From: Ochrobactrum teleogrylli
GTDB taxonomy: Bacteria > Pseudomonadota > Alphaproteobacteria > Rhizobiales > Rhizobiaceae
Direction: 5' to 3'
Length of the DNA stretch: 64,000 bases
Assembly: GCF_006376685.1 (NCBI RefSeq)
Contig: NZ_VEWL01000001.1
Location: 747,869-811,868 of the forward strand
This document shows positions 27,838-37,351 of this stretch, one piece after another (position 1 is the stretch's first letter; every line of letters begins with the position of its first letter). Both the position numbers and the translations under genes were made by a program. The notes beneath the pieces were generated by a model that saw only the letters and a program-made list of their open reading frames with translations, was not told the origin of the DNA and ran no database searches.

Positions 27838-29223
27838 ATGAGCGGCACTGCGAAAACCATCTCGCCTATCGACGGTTCGGTCTATGCCGAGCGCCCTTTT
27901 TTGAGCGAAGCCGCCATTCAGTCCACCGTTGCGGCGGCGCGAACGGCACAAGCCGCCTGGGCTGAACTGAGCATTGCGGAGCGGGCGCGCTATTGCCGTG
28001 CCGCGCTTGCAGCGCTTGCCGCCATGCAGGACGAAATCGTGCCGGAGATTGCCTGGCAGATGGGTCGCCCGACTCGCTATGGCGGCGAAAATGGCGGCGT
28101 GCAGGAGCGCGGTCAGTATATGATCGATATTGCCGCGGAAGCGCTGGAACCTTATCTCCCCGCGCCAAAGGACGGTTTCCGCCGCTATGTCAAACATGTG
28201 CCGCTTGGCGTCGTGCTGGTGATCGCGCCGTGGAACTATCCGTATCTTACTGCCGTCAACACCATCATCCCAGCCCTGATGGCGGGCAATAGCGTCATCC
28301 TGAAACATGCGACGCAGACGCTTCTGGCGGGCGAGCGCTTCGCCCAAGCCTTTGAGAAGGCGGGGCTTCCCAAGGGTGTTTTCCAGAATGTGGTTCTGGA
28401 TCATGCCTCCACCGAAAAACTGCTGGCTTCCGGCACGGTCGATCATGTGAATTTCACGGGGTCGGTCGGCGGCGGACGGGCGATTGAAAAGGCTGCCGCA
28501 GGCACCTTCATGACCATGGGGCTGGAGCTTGGCGGCAAAGACCCGGCCTATGTCCTGCCGGACGTCAATCTCGATCATGCGGTCGCCAATCTGGTGGACG
28601 GTGCCTTCTTCAATTCGGGCCAGTGCTGCTGCGGCATCGAGCGCATCTATGTGCATGAAGATGTCTATGATCGTTTCGTGGACGGTTTCATCGATCTGAC
28701 CCGCCAATATGTCGTCGGCAACCCGCTGGACGCTGGTACAACGCTCGGCCCCATGGCGCAGGCGCGTTTTGCTGATCTTATCCGCGAGCAGAAGGCCGAA
28801 GCGCTGCGCAAGGGTGCCAAGGCGCATGTGAACATGAAAGTTGAAAATGACGTCGCCGGCTCACCCTATATCGCGCCGGAAGTACTCACCTATGTCGATC
28901 ACCAGATGAGCGCCATGCGCGAGGAAAGTTTCGGCCCCATCGTCGGCATCATGAAGGTACGCAACGATCAGGAAGCGCTCGCTTTGATGAATGACAGCAT
29001 TTATGGCCTCACCGCTTCGCTATGGACGACGGACACGGACCGCGCGGCAACGCTCGGCGACCGCATCGAGACCGGCACTGTTTTCATGAATCGCTGCGAC
29101 TATCTCGATCCGGGCCTTGTCTGGACCGGCGTTAAGGATACCGGCAAAGGCGCTTCCCTTTCGCCCATCGGATACGGCAATCTGACCCGGCCTAAATCCT
29201 TCCACCTGCGTGAAAAAATCTGA
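27838..29223 (+). CDS. Aldehyde dehydrogenase family protein
   Basis: 461 residues. NAD-binding and catalytic elements are clear: VLVIAPWNYPYLTAVNTIIP, VNFTGSVGGGRAIEK, the general-base glutamate in LELGGKDP and the nucleophilic cysteine in FFNSGQCCCGIERIYVHE (three consecutive Cys). EESFGPIVGI is the late ALDH motif. It follows the ligase by ~40 bp and precedes the alcohol dehydrogenase, so it likely oxidises the aldehyde which that enzyme produces. Confidence 0.93.
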   Translation: MSGTAKTISPIDGSVYAERPFLSEAAIQSTVAAARTAQAAWAELSIAERARYCRAALAALAAMQDEIVPEIAWQMGRPTRYGGENGGVQERGQYMIDIAAEALEPYLPAPKDGFRRYVKHVPLGVVLVIAPWNYPYLTAVNTIIPALMAGNSVILKHATQTLLAGERFAQAFEKAGLPKGVFQNVVLDHASTEKLLASGTVDHVNFTGSVGGGRAIEKAAAGTFMTMGLELGGKDPAYVLPDVNLDHAVANLVDGAFFNSGQCCCGIERIYVHEDVYDRFVDGFIDLTRQYVVGNPLDAGTTLGPMAQARFADLIREQKAEALRKGAKAHVNMKVENDVAGSPYIAPEVLTYVDHQMSAMREESFGPIVGIMKVRNDQEALALMNDSIYGLTASLWTTDTDRAATLGDRIETGTVFMNRCDYLDPGLVWTGVKDTGKGASLSPIGYGNLTRPKSFHLREKI

Positions 29224-29261
29224 TCTGATCCCTGTTCTGCCCTACTTTGAAAGCTATCGAT

Positions 29262-30434
29262 ATGACGACACTGACCGCTAAATGGAACTTCCCGACCACC
29301 GTTCTTTTCGGGCCGGGGCGCATCAAGGAACTGCCTGCTGTTCTGAAGGCGGCAGGTATCGCGCGCCCGCTTTTCGTCACAGATCCGGGTCTCGCGAAAC
29401 TTCCCGTGGTTGCTTCCACGCTGGCCGTTCTCGATGCGGCAGGTGTGCAATATGGCGTCTTTTCCGATGTGAAGCCTAACCCGGTCGAAAGCAATCTCTA
29501 TGCGGGCGTCAAGGTTTTTCAGGACGGCAAACATGATGGCGTCATCGCCTTTGGTGGCGGTTCTGCGCTCGACCTTGGCAAGCTGATCGCCTTTCAGGCG
29601 GGCCAGACGCGCCCGGTCTGGGATTTTGAGGATATTGGCGACTGGTGGACCCGCGCCGACAGCAACGCCATCGCGCCGGTGATTGCCGTGCCAACCACCG
29701 CTGGAACCGGCTCGGAAGTGGGCCGCGCGGGCGTGTTGACTAATGAAGCGACGCACACGAAAAAGGTCATTTTCCACCCGAAAATGCTCCCGGTCACGGT
29801 CATTGCTGATCCCGAACTTTCCACCGGCATGCCGCCTTTCATCACTGCCGGCACCGGCATGGATGCACTGGCACATTGTCTTGAAGCTTATTGCGCGCCG
29901 GGCTTTCACCCGATGGCGGATGGCATCGCTCTCGAAGGTATCCGCCTTGTGTTCGAAAATCTGCCCCGGGCCTATGCCAACGGCAACGACATCGAAGCCC
30001 GCGCCAATATGATGGCCGCAGCCGCGATGGGCGCAACCGCTTTTCAGAAAGGGCTCGGCGCGATCCATTCGCTGTCGCACCCGATTGGCGCGCTCTACGA
30101 CACCCATCACGGCATGACCAACGCCGTTTTCATGCCCTATGTGCTGCATCACAACCGCGCCGCTATCGAAAAGCGGATTGAACGCCTTGCGGATTATCTC
30201 GGCATAAAGGGCGGTTTCGACGGCTTCGTCGCTGCCATCATGAAACTGCGCAAGGACCTCGGCGTGCCGGACACATTGCCGGAATTCATCAAGGGACTGG
30301 AGATGGACAGCGCCCGCAAGGACCTGATTGCGGAGATGGCAATCGTTGATCCGACGGCTGGCGGCAACCCGATTGAGCTTACCAAGGAAGGCGCGCTGAA
30401 GCTTCTGGAAAGCGCCTTGTCCGGCAAGAATTGA
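29262..30434 (+). CDS. Iron-containing alcohol dehydrogenase
   Basis: 390 residues from ATG 29262 (a TTG at 29247 is open). GGGSALDLGKLIAF is the NAD-binding turn; metal histidines lie in GMDALAHCLEAY and IHSLSHPIGALYDTHHGMTNA, the Fe-ADH signature. It would turn a primary alcohol into an aldehyde. As the last gene of the operon it points to a substrate with a hydroxyl group, such as an amino alcohol. A strong terminator follows. Confidence 0.92.
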   Translation: MTTLTAKWNFPTTVLFGPGRIKELPAVLKAAGIARPLFVTDPGLAKLPVVASTLAVLDAAGVQYGVFSDVKPNPVESNLYAGVKVFQDGKHDGVIAFGGGSALDLGKLIAFQAGQTRPVWDFEDIGDWWTRADSNAIAPVIAVPTTAGTGSEVGRAGVLTNEATHTKKVIFHPKMLPVTVIADPELSTGMPPFITAGTGMDALAHCLEAYCAPGFHPMADGIALEGIRLVFENLPRAYANGNDIEARANMMAAAAMGATAFQKGLGAIHSLSHPIGALYDTHHGMTNAVFMPYVLHHNRAAIEKRIERLADYLGIKGGFDGFVAAIMKLRKDLGVPDTLPEFIKGLEMDSARKDLIAEMAIVDPTAGGNPIELTKEGALKLLESALSGKN

Positions 30435-30547
30435 CCGGCGGCAATTCCCGCAAAACTGTGTAACGTTTTGCTTGCAAGAAAAATATAGACAGCTAATAGT
30501 TAGGCCGACAAAACAAGCATCGCACCGAAGCGGGGGGCGATGCATCT

Positions 30548-30581
30548 GGAGAGCGGGTTCTTGGGGAGGAACCCGCTCTCC
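30548..30581 (+). terminator. Terminator of the TRAP/ligase/dehydrogenase operon
   Basis: A 13-bp perfect stem, GGAGAGCGGGTTC and GAACCCGCTCTCC, with an 8-base loop and TTCATTTTA after it. Confidence 0.9.
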
Positions 30582-30588
30582 TTCATTT

Positions 30589-30690
30589 TAGAGCACATCC
30601 CGAAAGGATGAAACGGTTTTCGGATAAGATGTGTGTTAAAACAAACAGTTAGAGTGCCGATCTGATACAATCAGATCGAAACGCGTTCTA
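30589..30690. repeat. ~102-bp mosaic intergenic repeat (RIME-like)
   Basis: It starts TAGAGCACATCCCG and ends ACGCGTTCTA, and contains GAAACGGTTTTCGG, AAAACAAACAG and an inner CGATCTGAT/ATCAGATCG palindrome. The same order of blocks appears inverted at 44858-44961. It abuts the dctD stop at 30694 and probably serves as 3' processing or attenuating structure. Confidence 0.7.
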
Positions 30691-30693
30691 ACG

Positions 30694-32043
30694 TCAGTCA
30701 TTGGCTCGATAATCAGCGCGGGTGATGCCATGACGTTGCATCTTGTCGTAAAAGGTCTTGCGCGGAATGCCGAGCGCCTTGATCGTTTCCTGCACATTGC
30801 CGCTATGAGCGGCAAGCGTTTCGCGGATCAGCGTTTCTTCATAACGCTCCAGACGTTTCGGCAAAGGTTCCTGATCATCCGCCACGGAACGGCCCACGCC
30901 ATTGGAAGATGAGACGCCAAGCGCCACCCGGTCAGCAAAATGCGCCAGTTCACGCACATTGCCCGGCCAGACATGGCTCATCAGATGGCGATGCGTGGCG
31001 GCGTCAACCACCGGTACATCGCGATTGAAGCGCTTTGCCGCGCGCGTCAAAAAATGCGCAAAAAGCAGCGGAATGTCCTCGCGGCGCTCCCGCAGCGGCG
31101 GTATCGATAGCGTCACAACATTGAGCCGATAGTAAAGGTCTTCACGAAAATCGCCGCGCTGCGCCGGATCGCCGAGATCGATCTTCGCGGCAGCCACCAC
31201 GCGCAAATCGACCGGGCGGATTTCATTGGTACCGAGCGGGGTAATCTCCCGCATTTCCAGCACGCGCAGCAGTTTTACCTGCGTTGCGGCTGGCATGCTT
31301 TCAATCTCGTCGAGAAACAGCGTGCCGCCGCTTGCATGTTCGATGCGTCCCAGCCGCTTTTTCTGCGCGCCGGTGAAGGCACCCGCCTCATGGCCGAACA
31401 ATTCGCTTTCAATCACAGTTTCCGGCAGCGCGCCGCAATTGAGCGCAACGAAATTGCCTTTGCGACGGCGGCTCCAATTGTGCAGCAGTTGTGCCACGAC
31501 CTCCTTGCCGCTGCCGGTTTCGCCCGCCACCAGCACATCCACGTCTGTATCCGCAATATCGCGCAGTGTGCGGCGCAGGTTTTCCATCACGGACGTCTGG
31601 CCGATCAGCGGCAGATCGCCTTCGGCGTCGATTGCAGCGGCGCGCAAGGCGCGGTTTTCAAGCACAAGCTGGCGCTTTTCACCGGCGCGTCGAATGCTGT
31701 GCACCAGACGGTCCGCCGCAAAAGGCTTGGCTATAAAATCATAGGCGCCATCCTGAATGGCCTGAACCGCCATCGGAATATCGCCATGGCCTGTGATGAG
31801 GATCACAGGCAGATCGGGATCGATGGCCTTGATGCGCGTGAAGAATTCCAGTCCATCAATCTGCGGCATCCGCACGTCGGATACGATCACGCCGTCAAAA
31901 TCCGCCGTCACATCGGCCAGCGCGTCCACGGCACTGCCATAATCGGCGACGGAAAAACCGGCAAGCTCCAGTGTCTGCCGGGTGGCGCGGCGCAATGCCT
32001 TGTCGTCATCAACGAGGATAACGGAGTGAGGATGGTTCATCAT
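30694..32043 (-). CDS. dctD: DctD, sigma-54-dependent response regulator
   Basis: 449 residues. Receiver domain with phospho-Asp in [17 protein letters not shown]+ domain with Walker [10 protein letters not shown] and the sigma-54 contact loop GAFTGA (in [11 protein letters not shown]); C-terminal Fis-type HTH ([20 protein letters not shown]). It activates dctA from the UAS and -24/-12 promoter at 33905-34045. Its start overlaps the dctB stop by 4 bases. Confidence 0.92.
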   Translation of the reverse strand: MMNHPHSVILVDDDKALRRATRQTLELAGFSVADYGSAVDALADVTADFDGVIVSDVRMPQIDGLEFFTRIKAIDPDLPVILITGHGDIPMAVQAIQDGAYDFIAKPFAADRLVHSIRRAGEKRQLVLENRALRAAAIDAEGDLPLIGQTSVMENLRRTLRDIADTDVDVLVAGETGSGKEVVAQLLHNWSRRRKGNFVALNCGALPETVIESELFGHEAGAFTGAQKKRLGRIEHASGGTLFLDEIESMPAATQVKLLRVLEMREITPLGTNEIRPVDLRVVAAAKIDLGDPAQRGDFREDLYYRLNVVTLSIPPLRERREDIPLLFAHFLTRAAKRFNRDVPVVDAATHRHLMSHVWPGNVRELAHFADRVALGVSSSNGVGRSVADDQEPLPKRLERYEETLIRETLAAHSGNVQETIKALGIPRKTFYDKMQRHGITRADYRAND

Positions 32044-33896
32044 GCTTTTCTCAATTCGACGCGGAAGACTGTGCCGTCGGCACTGCTTTCCGCAGATATG
32101 GTTCCGCCATAATCGGTGACGATTTCCTTGACGATCACCAGACCAAGGCCGAGGCCCTTTTCCTTCGATGTATTGAAGGGCGAAAACAGGTTGTCGCGAA
32201 TATGCTGCGGCATGCCCGGTCCGTTATCGGACACGGTGACCAGCACCGTCTCGCGCTGTTCTGTTGCGCGCACTTCGATGCGTCCGTCATTGCCTTTGAC
32301 TTCCACCGCCTCCAGCGCGTTCTGGAACAGATTGATGAGCACCTGTTCCAGCCGAAGCGAATGTCCGACAACGTGCAGATCGGGCGGTGGCAATTCGATA
32401 TCAAGCTGATCCATCCGACCGGAAAAACGGCTGCGCAGCAGCACAAGCGCGCCCGATATAACCTGACTGAGCGGTGTCGGCTCCGAAGGTGAACGCCCCT
32501 TGCGGGCAAGGGCCTTCAGGTCGCCGGTGATAGTGCCGATACGATCGGTCAGCGCGGCGATTTCATCGAGATTCTCGGTTGCGGCCTCCAGCCGCTTTCG
32601 TTCGATGAACGTCTTCGCATTGTCCGCATAGGCCCTTATCGTCGCGACCGGCTGATTGATCTCATGCGCAACACCCGCCGCCACTTGCCCCATAATGGCG
32701 AGACGGTTAGCGTGGACGAGATCCTGCTGCACGCCCTGCAACATGGACTCCGTGCGATGGTGGTCGCTGATTTCAGCTTCCAGTCGGTCTCGCGCAAGAC
32801 TGAGATCGCGGGTGCGTTCTTCTACGCGTTGCTCCAGTTCCTGTTGCGTGCGCGCTGCCGCTGCGATGCGCGCCACCACCTTCTGCCGCCTGCGCAACAA
32901 CATCCCGGCGATGGTCGCAGTGGCCGCCAGAATGATGAAGGCAATCAGCCGCGCCTCGCGCACCGCGCCTGGAATCTGCGGCTTTGTCGGCGCCATGCTG
33001 TACATCTGCCAGGGCGTGGACGGCACCGTGGAATGAATAGCCAGAAACTGCGTGCTGCGCCCCTCACCGGGCATCTGTGCATTCATCAAAAGCACATCGC
33101 CCTCACCCACCGCCTTCATGGACAGCGGCAAGGGTTGCAGCGGCACATCGCCGAATTGCAGACTATCACGAATAGATTGGGATTGTTCCTGACCGATGCG
33201 ACCTATGGTCATGAAGCGCCACGACGGAAGGCTGGTTATCAGCGCGATATTGCGTTCGTCGGTCACGAAAGTCGGACGGCCCGCATTGCGCCAGTCCTGC
33301 TCCAGATCGTCGAATTCCAGTTTGACGACGATGACGCCGAGCGGGCCCGAAGACCCATCGACGCGCCGCGAGATATAAAGGCCGGGGCGAAAGCTCACAT
33401 TGCCAAGCGCAAAATATTCGTCGCCGCCATTGGTCAGGGCATCCCGAAAATAGGGCCGGAACTTGTAATCATTGCCGACAAAGCTGTCCCGCTCGCGCCA
33501 GTTGCTGGCCGCAATCGCGATCCCGTCCATCCCCACCAGATAGATCACCGCCGCCTGCGTGCCCTCCGCGAGCGTCTCCAGCTTTCGGTTTGCGGGGTCT
33601 ATCGTCGCCACCGTCTTGTCCAGAAGTGCCGACGCCAGCTCCCGATCCTTTGAAAGCACAAGCGACAGGGCGCGTTGCTTGTCGAGAACAGCGCGCAGCA
33701 GCGCTGTATTCAGATTGGCATCAATGCGCGTCTGCTCGCTCAAGTCCTCGACGGCGCGCTCATGCGCCGTGTTGCCAACCAGCCAGAATGCCAGCGCGAA
33801 GAACACGGCGCAGATGAGCGCAAACAGAGCCCAGGCCCGGCGATTGGCGGCTCGCAGATCCGCTTCATCAATGATTGGGGACACCAACTTGTTCAT
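32040..33896 (-). CDS. dctB: DctB, C4-dicarboxylate sensor histidine kinase
   Basis: About 618 residues from ATG 33896; the frame is open to 33956 but would cross the regulatory sites. A first membrane helix ([19 protein letters not shown]), a large periplasmic double-Cache sensor and a second helix near residue 310 ([17 protein letters not shown]) are seen. Kinase motifs: [16 protein letters not shown] (H-box), [10 protein letters not shown] (N), DNGPGMP (G1) and [12 protein letters not shown] (G2). It pairs with DctD downstream and lies divergent from dctA. Confidence 0.92.
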   Translation of the reverse strand: MNKLVSPIIDEADLRAANRRAWALFALICAVFFALAFWLVGNTAHERAVEDLSEQTRIDANLNTALLRAVLDKQRALSLVLSKDRELASALLDKTVATIDPANRKLETLAEGTQAAVIYLVGMDGIAIAASNWRERDSFVGNDYKFRPYFRDALTNGGDEYFALGNVSFRPGLYISRRVDGSSGPLGVIVVKLEFDDLEQDWRNAGRPTFVTDERNIALITSLPSWRFMTIGRIGQEQSQSIRDSLQFGDVPLQPLPLSMKAVGEGDVLLMNAQMPGEGRSTQFLAIHSTVPSTPWQMYSMAPTKPQIPGAVREARLIAFIILAATATIAGMLLRRRQKVVARIAAAARTQQELEQRVEERTRDLSLARDRLEAEISDHHRTESMLQGVQQDLVHANRLAIMGQVAAGVAHEINQPVATIRAYADNAKTFIERKRLEAATENLDEIAALTDRIGTITGDLKALARKGRSPSEPTPLSQVISGALVLLRSRFSGRMDQLDIELPPPDLHVVGHSLRLEQVLINLFQNALEAVEVKGNDGRIEVRATEQRETVLVTVSDNGPGMPQHIRDNLFSPFNTSKEKGLGLGLVIVKEIVTDYGGTISAESSADGTVFRVELRKA

Positions 33897-33904
33897 CAAA
33901 TCAA

Positions 33905-33955
33905 TGTGCGATATTTCGCACAAATTGAAAAGAAGAATGTGTAAAAATTCGCACA
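33905..33955 (+). promoter_or_regulatory. Tandem DctD activator sites (UAS)
   Basis: Two near-identical inverted repeats: TGTGCG-N6-CGCACA at 33905-33922 and TGTGTA-N6-CGCACA at 33938-33955, 33 bp apart (three helical turns). They lie 75-125 bp upstream of the sigma-54 promoter, like the two DctD sites of rhizobial dctA. The dctB start is next to them. Confidence 0.8.
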
Positions 33956-34029
33956 ATACTGAGTAATGCTACCCCTGCCCATGGTGTAATATCCATAGTT
34001 TTCAATCGGATAAGTACGCGCTCACAAAC

Positions 34030-34045
34030 TGGCACGGACATTGCA
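34030..34045 (+). promoter_or_regulatory. dctA: Sigma-54 promoter of dctA
   Basis: TGGCACGGACATTGCA is an essentially consensus -24/-12 element, with the GG and GC pairs 10 bases apart. The dctA start lies ~100 bases downstream. Confidence 0.9.
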
Positions 34046-34143
34046 ATTAGAACCTCCAACAGCGGTTGAGCGCCGCTGAAATCCAGGACTGAAAAGGCTC
34101 GGGAGGCTGGACGCGATCCAGACTGAGCCAAATGGAGGACACA

Positions 34144-35478
34144 ATGATTGCAGTTCCGACTGGCACGGCGGATGAACCGCGCGGCCGCATCCCGCTTTAT
34201 AAGCATCTCTATTTTCAGGTACTGGTGGCGATTGCCGCCGGTATCACGCTCGGCCATTTCTATCCCGAGCTTGGCACGCAGCTGAAGCCGCTGGGCGACG
34301 CCTTCATCAAGCTGGTGAAGATGATCATCGCGCCCGTCATCTTCCTGACGGTCGCGACCGGCATTGCTGGCATGACCGACATGAAGAAGGTGGGGCGCGT
34401 TGCTGGCAAGGCGATGATCTACTTCCTCACCTTCTCCACGCTGGCGCTGATTATCGGTCTCGTCGTGGCCAATGTCGTGCAGCCGGGCGCTGGCATGCAT
34501 ATCGACCCAGCCTCTCTCGACCCCAAGGCCGTGGCCGACTACGCCACCAAGGCGCATGAGCAGAGCATTACCGGCTTCCTCAGCAACATCATCCCGACAA
34601 CGATTGTCGGCGCTTTTGCGGAAGGTGACATTCTGCAGGTGCTGTTCTTCTCGGTCCTGTTCGGTATTTCGCTTGCGCTTGTGGGCGACCGCGGCAAGCC
34701 GGTCACCGACTTTCTGCATGTTCTGACCGCCCCGGTTTTCAAGCTGGTATCGATTCTAATGAAAGCCGCACCCATCGGCGCTTTCGGCGCGATGGCCTTC
34801 ACCATCGGCAAATATGGCATTGGTTCCATCGCCAATCTCGCCATGCTGATCGGCACTTTCTACCTCACCTCGCTGCTTTTTGTGCTCGTCGTTCTGGGTG
34901 CGGTGGCGCGCTATAACGGCTTCTCCATTCTCGCTCTGATCCGTTACATCAAGGAAGAGTTGCTGCTCGTGCTGGGCACCTCCTCGTCGGAAGCGGCTCT
35001 GCCAGCCCTGATGAACAAGATGGAAAAGGCGGGTTGCAAACGCTCGGTTGTCGGCCTCGTCATTCCCACCGGCTATTCGTTCAATCTGGATGGCACCAAT
35101 ATCTATATGACGCTTGCTGCCCTCTTCATCGCGCAGGCGACAGATATTCCGCTGTCGTTGAGCGACCAGATTCTGCTCCTGCTGGTGGCCATGCTCAGCT
35201 CCAAGGGTGCCGCTGGCATCACCGGCGCGGGCTTCATCACGCTGGCCGCGACCTTGTCGGTCGTCCCGGCTGTGCCTGTGGCCGGTATGGCGCTCATCCT
35301 CGGCATCGACCGTTTCATGTCGGAATGCCGCGCCCTGACCAATCTCGTTGGCAATGCAGTCGCCACCATCGTTGTTGCGCGCTGGGAAAACGAGCTGGAT
35401 CAGGACAAGCTTGCCGCCGCATTGGCTGGCACCCCCGCCATCACCGATGCGATGCCGCAGCTGGAGCCAGCGGAGTAA
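34144..35478 (+). CDS. dctA: DctA, C4-dicarboxylate:cation symporter
   Basis: 444 residues from ATG 34144, with GGAGG six bases upstream. It starts [26 protein letters not shown] and has the SDF (glutamate/aspartate:cation symporter) motifs [13 protein letters not shown] (serine-rich reentrant loop) and [13 protein letters not shown]. It imports succinate, malate and fumarate. Control by DctBD and sigma-54 is visible directly upstream. Confidence 0.96.
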   Translation: MIAVPTGTADEPRGRIPLYKHLYFQVLVAIAAGITLGHFYPELGTQLKPLGDAFIKLVKMIIAPVIFLTVATGIAGMTDMKKVGRVAGKAMIYFLTFSTLALIIGLVVANVVQPGAGMHIDPASLDPKAVADYATKAHEQSITGFLSNIIPTTIVGAFAEGDILQVLFFSVLFGISLALVGDRGKPVTDFLHVLTAPVFKLVSILMKAAPIGAFGAMAFTIGKYGIGSIANLAMLIGTFYLTSLLFVLVVLGAVARYNGFSILALIRYIKEELLLVLGTSSSEAALPALMNKMEKAGCKRSVVGLVIPTGYSFNLDGTNIYMTLAALFIAQATDIPLSLSDQILLLLVAMLSSKGAAGITGAGFITLAATLSVVPAVPVAGMALILGIDRFMSECRALTNLVGNAVATIVVARWENELDQDKLAAALAGTPAITDAMPQLEPAE

Positions 35479-35493
35479 GCGTTACGCAAACAA

Positions 35494-35520
35494 AAACGGC
35501 CCGCTTCATGCGGGCCGTTT
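35494..35520. terminator. Terminator between dctA and the AroE-like gene
   Basis: AAACGGCCCGC and GCGGGCCGTTT form an 11-bp stem with loop TTCAT; A and T tracts on the two sides make it bidirectional for the convergent genes. Confidence 0.9.
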
Positions 35521-35522
35521 CG

Positions 35523-36395
35523 TTAGATACCGCCGCCCTCTCCGAGCGAACTGAAATGCTCGATCATGCGATCGACATTGGGTGTCAGACCCGTGAACAA
35601 TTCAAACGCGCCGACCGCCTGAAACACGGCCATGCCGCCGCCATTGACGATGCTGCATCCGCGTTTTGCCGCTTCGACCAGAAGCTGCGTCTGAAGCGGG
35701 AAATAAACAATATCCGCCACCCAATGCCGTGGCGTCAGCAGATCCGTATCCAAAGGCACGCCGGGGTGCTTGGCCATTCCGGTCGGCGTGGCATGGGCCA
35801 GCCCATCGGCAGCTTCCAGCGCGGCGGCGATATCCCCGCCCGATACAAACCGGCAAGCCTCATGCCTTGGTGCCAGTTGTGCAATCAGCGCTTCGGTTCG
35901 GGCGGCATCCAGATCGAAAACCTGCACACTTCGCGCGCCCATTGTCGCCAATGCATGCGCAACCGCAACACCCGCACCACCGGCACCGATCAATACTGCA
36001 TTGTCGACCGGGGCATCAGGCAAAGCGCGCCGAAAGCCCTGCGAAAAGCCCCACCAGTCGGTGTTATAGCCGGTTCTGCGACCGTTTTTGAACGTCACCG
36101 TATTAATCGAGCCGAGTGCCGCCGCATCGGACGACAATTCATCGACAAACTGGATCGCCGCCTGTTTGCAGGGATAGGTGATATTGAGCCCTGCAAACCC
36201 GTCTTTCTCCGCCTGATCCATCAGCTGCGGCAAAGCCTCAACGCCCACGCCCGGCATCGAAAGATCGAACCGGTCATAGCGGTAGTCGATGCCGTTCATG
36301 CGCCCTTCATGCATATGCATGGCTGGAGTGCGAGAGGCACCGATGCCGCTGCCAATCAAGCCCACGCGAACCGAACGCGTTACTGTTTCCGTCAC
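35523..36395 (-). CDS. Shikimate/quinate dehydrogenase-like protein (AroE family)
   Basis: 290 residues. GLIGSGIGASRTPAMHM replaces the usual AroE SxSPxxHN with S-R-T-P-A-M-H; GLNITYPCKQ contains the catalytic-lysine region (usual GxNVTxPxK); NTDWWGF and the NADP turn GAGGAGVAVAHAL follow. The variant substrate motif suggests a catabolic quinate/shikimate or related dehydrogenase, not the biosynthetic AroE. The nearby TetR gene (36539) shares an operator with it. Confidence 0.82.
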   Translation of the reverse strand: MTETVTRSVRVGLIGSGIGASRTPAMHMHEGRMNGIDYRYDRFDLSMPGVGVEALPQLMDQAEKDGFAGLNITYPCKQAAIQFVDELSSDAAALGSINTVTFKNGRRTGYNTDWWGFSQGFRRALPDAPVDNAVLIGAGGAGVAVAHALATMGARSVQVFDLDAARTEALIAQLAPRHEACRFVSGGDIAAALEAADGLAHATPTGMAKHPGVPLDTDLLTPRHWVADIVYFPLQTQLLVEAAKRGCSIVNGGGMAVFQAVGAFELFTGLTPNVDRMIEHFSSLGEGGGI

Positions 36396-36458
36396 GGAAT
36401 TTAAACTCCACCCCTATCGTCCCGCCATTTTCGCACGGCAGGTTTCTTGTTTTTGAAA

Positions 36459-36477
36459 ATGTACGAACTGGTTAGTA
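36459..36477. promoter_or_regulatory. Operator copy 1, upstream of the AroE-like gene
   Basis: ATGTACGAACTGGTTAGTA lies ~65 bp before the AroE-like start. It matches the site at 37218 at 15 of 19 positions. Confidence 0.65.
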
Positions 36478-36538
36478 ACGTCAATCGGACACGGCGACTA
36501 TTTTTGCAATGCGCACTGAATTGAAGGCGCTTTCGGTC

Positions 36539-37192
36539 TCACGATTTCAGGTAGGCTAGGATCATATCCGCGATAAGCTGACGATGTCGCGTTCGGTACT
36601 CATCGGCCATGAGGTCCCGGTCGAAAAGCGCGCCAAATGTGTGCCGGTTGGCGACCCGGAAAAAACAGGCGGCGCTGATCATCTGGTGCAAATCGACCGG
36701 ATCGACCTTGCGGGTGAATACACCGCTTGTTTCCCCGCGCGCCAGAATCTCGGCAATGATCCCGATCACGCCGGAATTGGTGCGCTGGAAAACGCTGGAA
36801 TTTTTCAGATGCTCGGCGCGGTGGATGTTCTCGATGCTGACCAGTTGCACGAAATCGGGATTGGCGTCGTCATGATCGAATGTGGCCTCGATCAACCGCC
36901 GCATCGCTTCTTCCGGCTCGAAATCCTGAAGCTGAAGGCGGTTTTCCAGCGCCCTTATCTTGGCATAGGCGCGCTCCAGCACAGCCAGATAAAGCCCTTC
37001 CTTGTTGTCGAAATAATAATAGAGCATCCGCTTCGACGTCTTGGTCTTCTCGGCAATCGTATCAACACGCGCACCGGAAAAACCTGCCCGAACGAATTCT
37101 TCGGTCGCGACCTCAAGGATGTTTTCCCTGGTGCTGTCGGGATCGTTTTTCCGTCCCGCGCGGGCCTGTGCAAGCTCGACTGCGCTGTCCAT
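36539..37192 (-). CDS. TetR-family regulator of the AroE-like gene
   Basis: 217 residues. N-terminal HTH: TRENILEVATEEFVRAGFSGARVDTIAEKTKTSKRM is spread over residues ~20-54, ending in LYYYFDNKEGLY. The C-terminal domain resembles TetR_C of the YcdC/RutR group (VQLVSIENIHRAEHLKNSS). It lies upstream of the AroE-like gene on the same strand, and both have the same operator ahead of them, so it probably represses both. Confidence 0.85.
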   Translation of the reverse strand: MDSAVELAQARAGRKNDPDSTRENILEVATEEFVRAGFSGARVDTIAEKTKTSKRMLYYYFDNKEGLYLAVLERAYAKIRALENRLQLQDFEPEEAMRRLIEATFDHDDANPDFVQLVSIENIHRAEHLKNSSVFQRTNSGVIGIIAEILARGETSGVFTRKVDPVDLHQMISAACFFRVANRHTFGALFDRDLMADEYRTRHRQLIADMILAYLKS

Positions 37193-37217
37193 CGTGATCG
37201 TCTGGCCGCCTTTTAAA

Positions 37218-37236
37218 ATGTACCAACTGGTGGGTT
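37218..37236. promoter_or_regulatory. Operator copy 2, upstream of the TetR gene
   Basis: ATGTACCAACTGGTGGGTT lies 26 bp before the TetR start; the shared core is ATGTAC-N-AACTGGT-N2-GT. The inner ACCAACTGGT is itself nearly palindromic. Confidence 0.65.
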
Positions 37237-37299
37237 ATATAGGCGCATAGTTCAGCGAGGGGCAAGCACGGGGCACTGTCATACATGCGTAAATGGGAA

Positions 37300-37323
37300 A
37301 AGGGGCCGGTAAACCGACCCCTT
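37300..37323 (-). terminator. Terminator of the TRAP operon
   Basis: AAGGGG-CCGGT pairs with ACCG-A-CCCCTT with one mismatch area; on the minus strand TTTTCCC follows. It is 29 bp beyond the binding-protein stop. Confidence 0.65.
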
Positions 37324-37351
37324 CTCTAAGTTCAACAGGCTTGACGCTACG

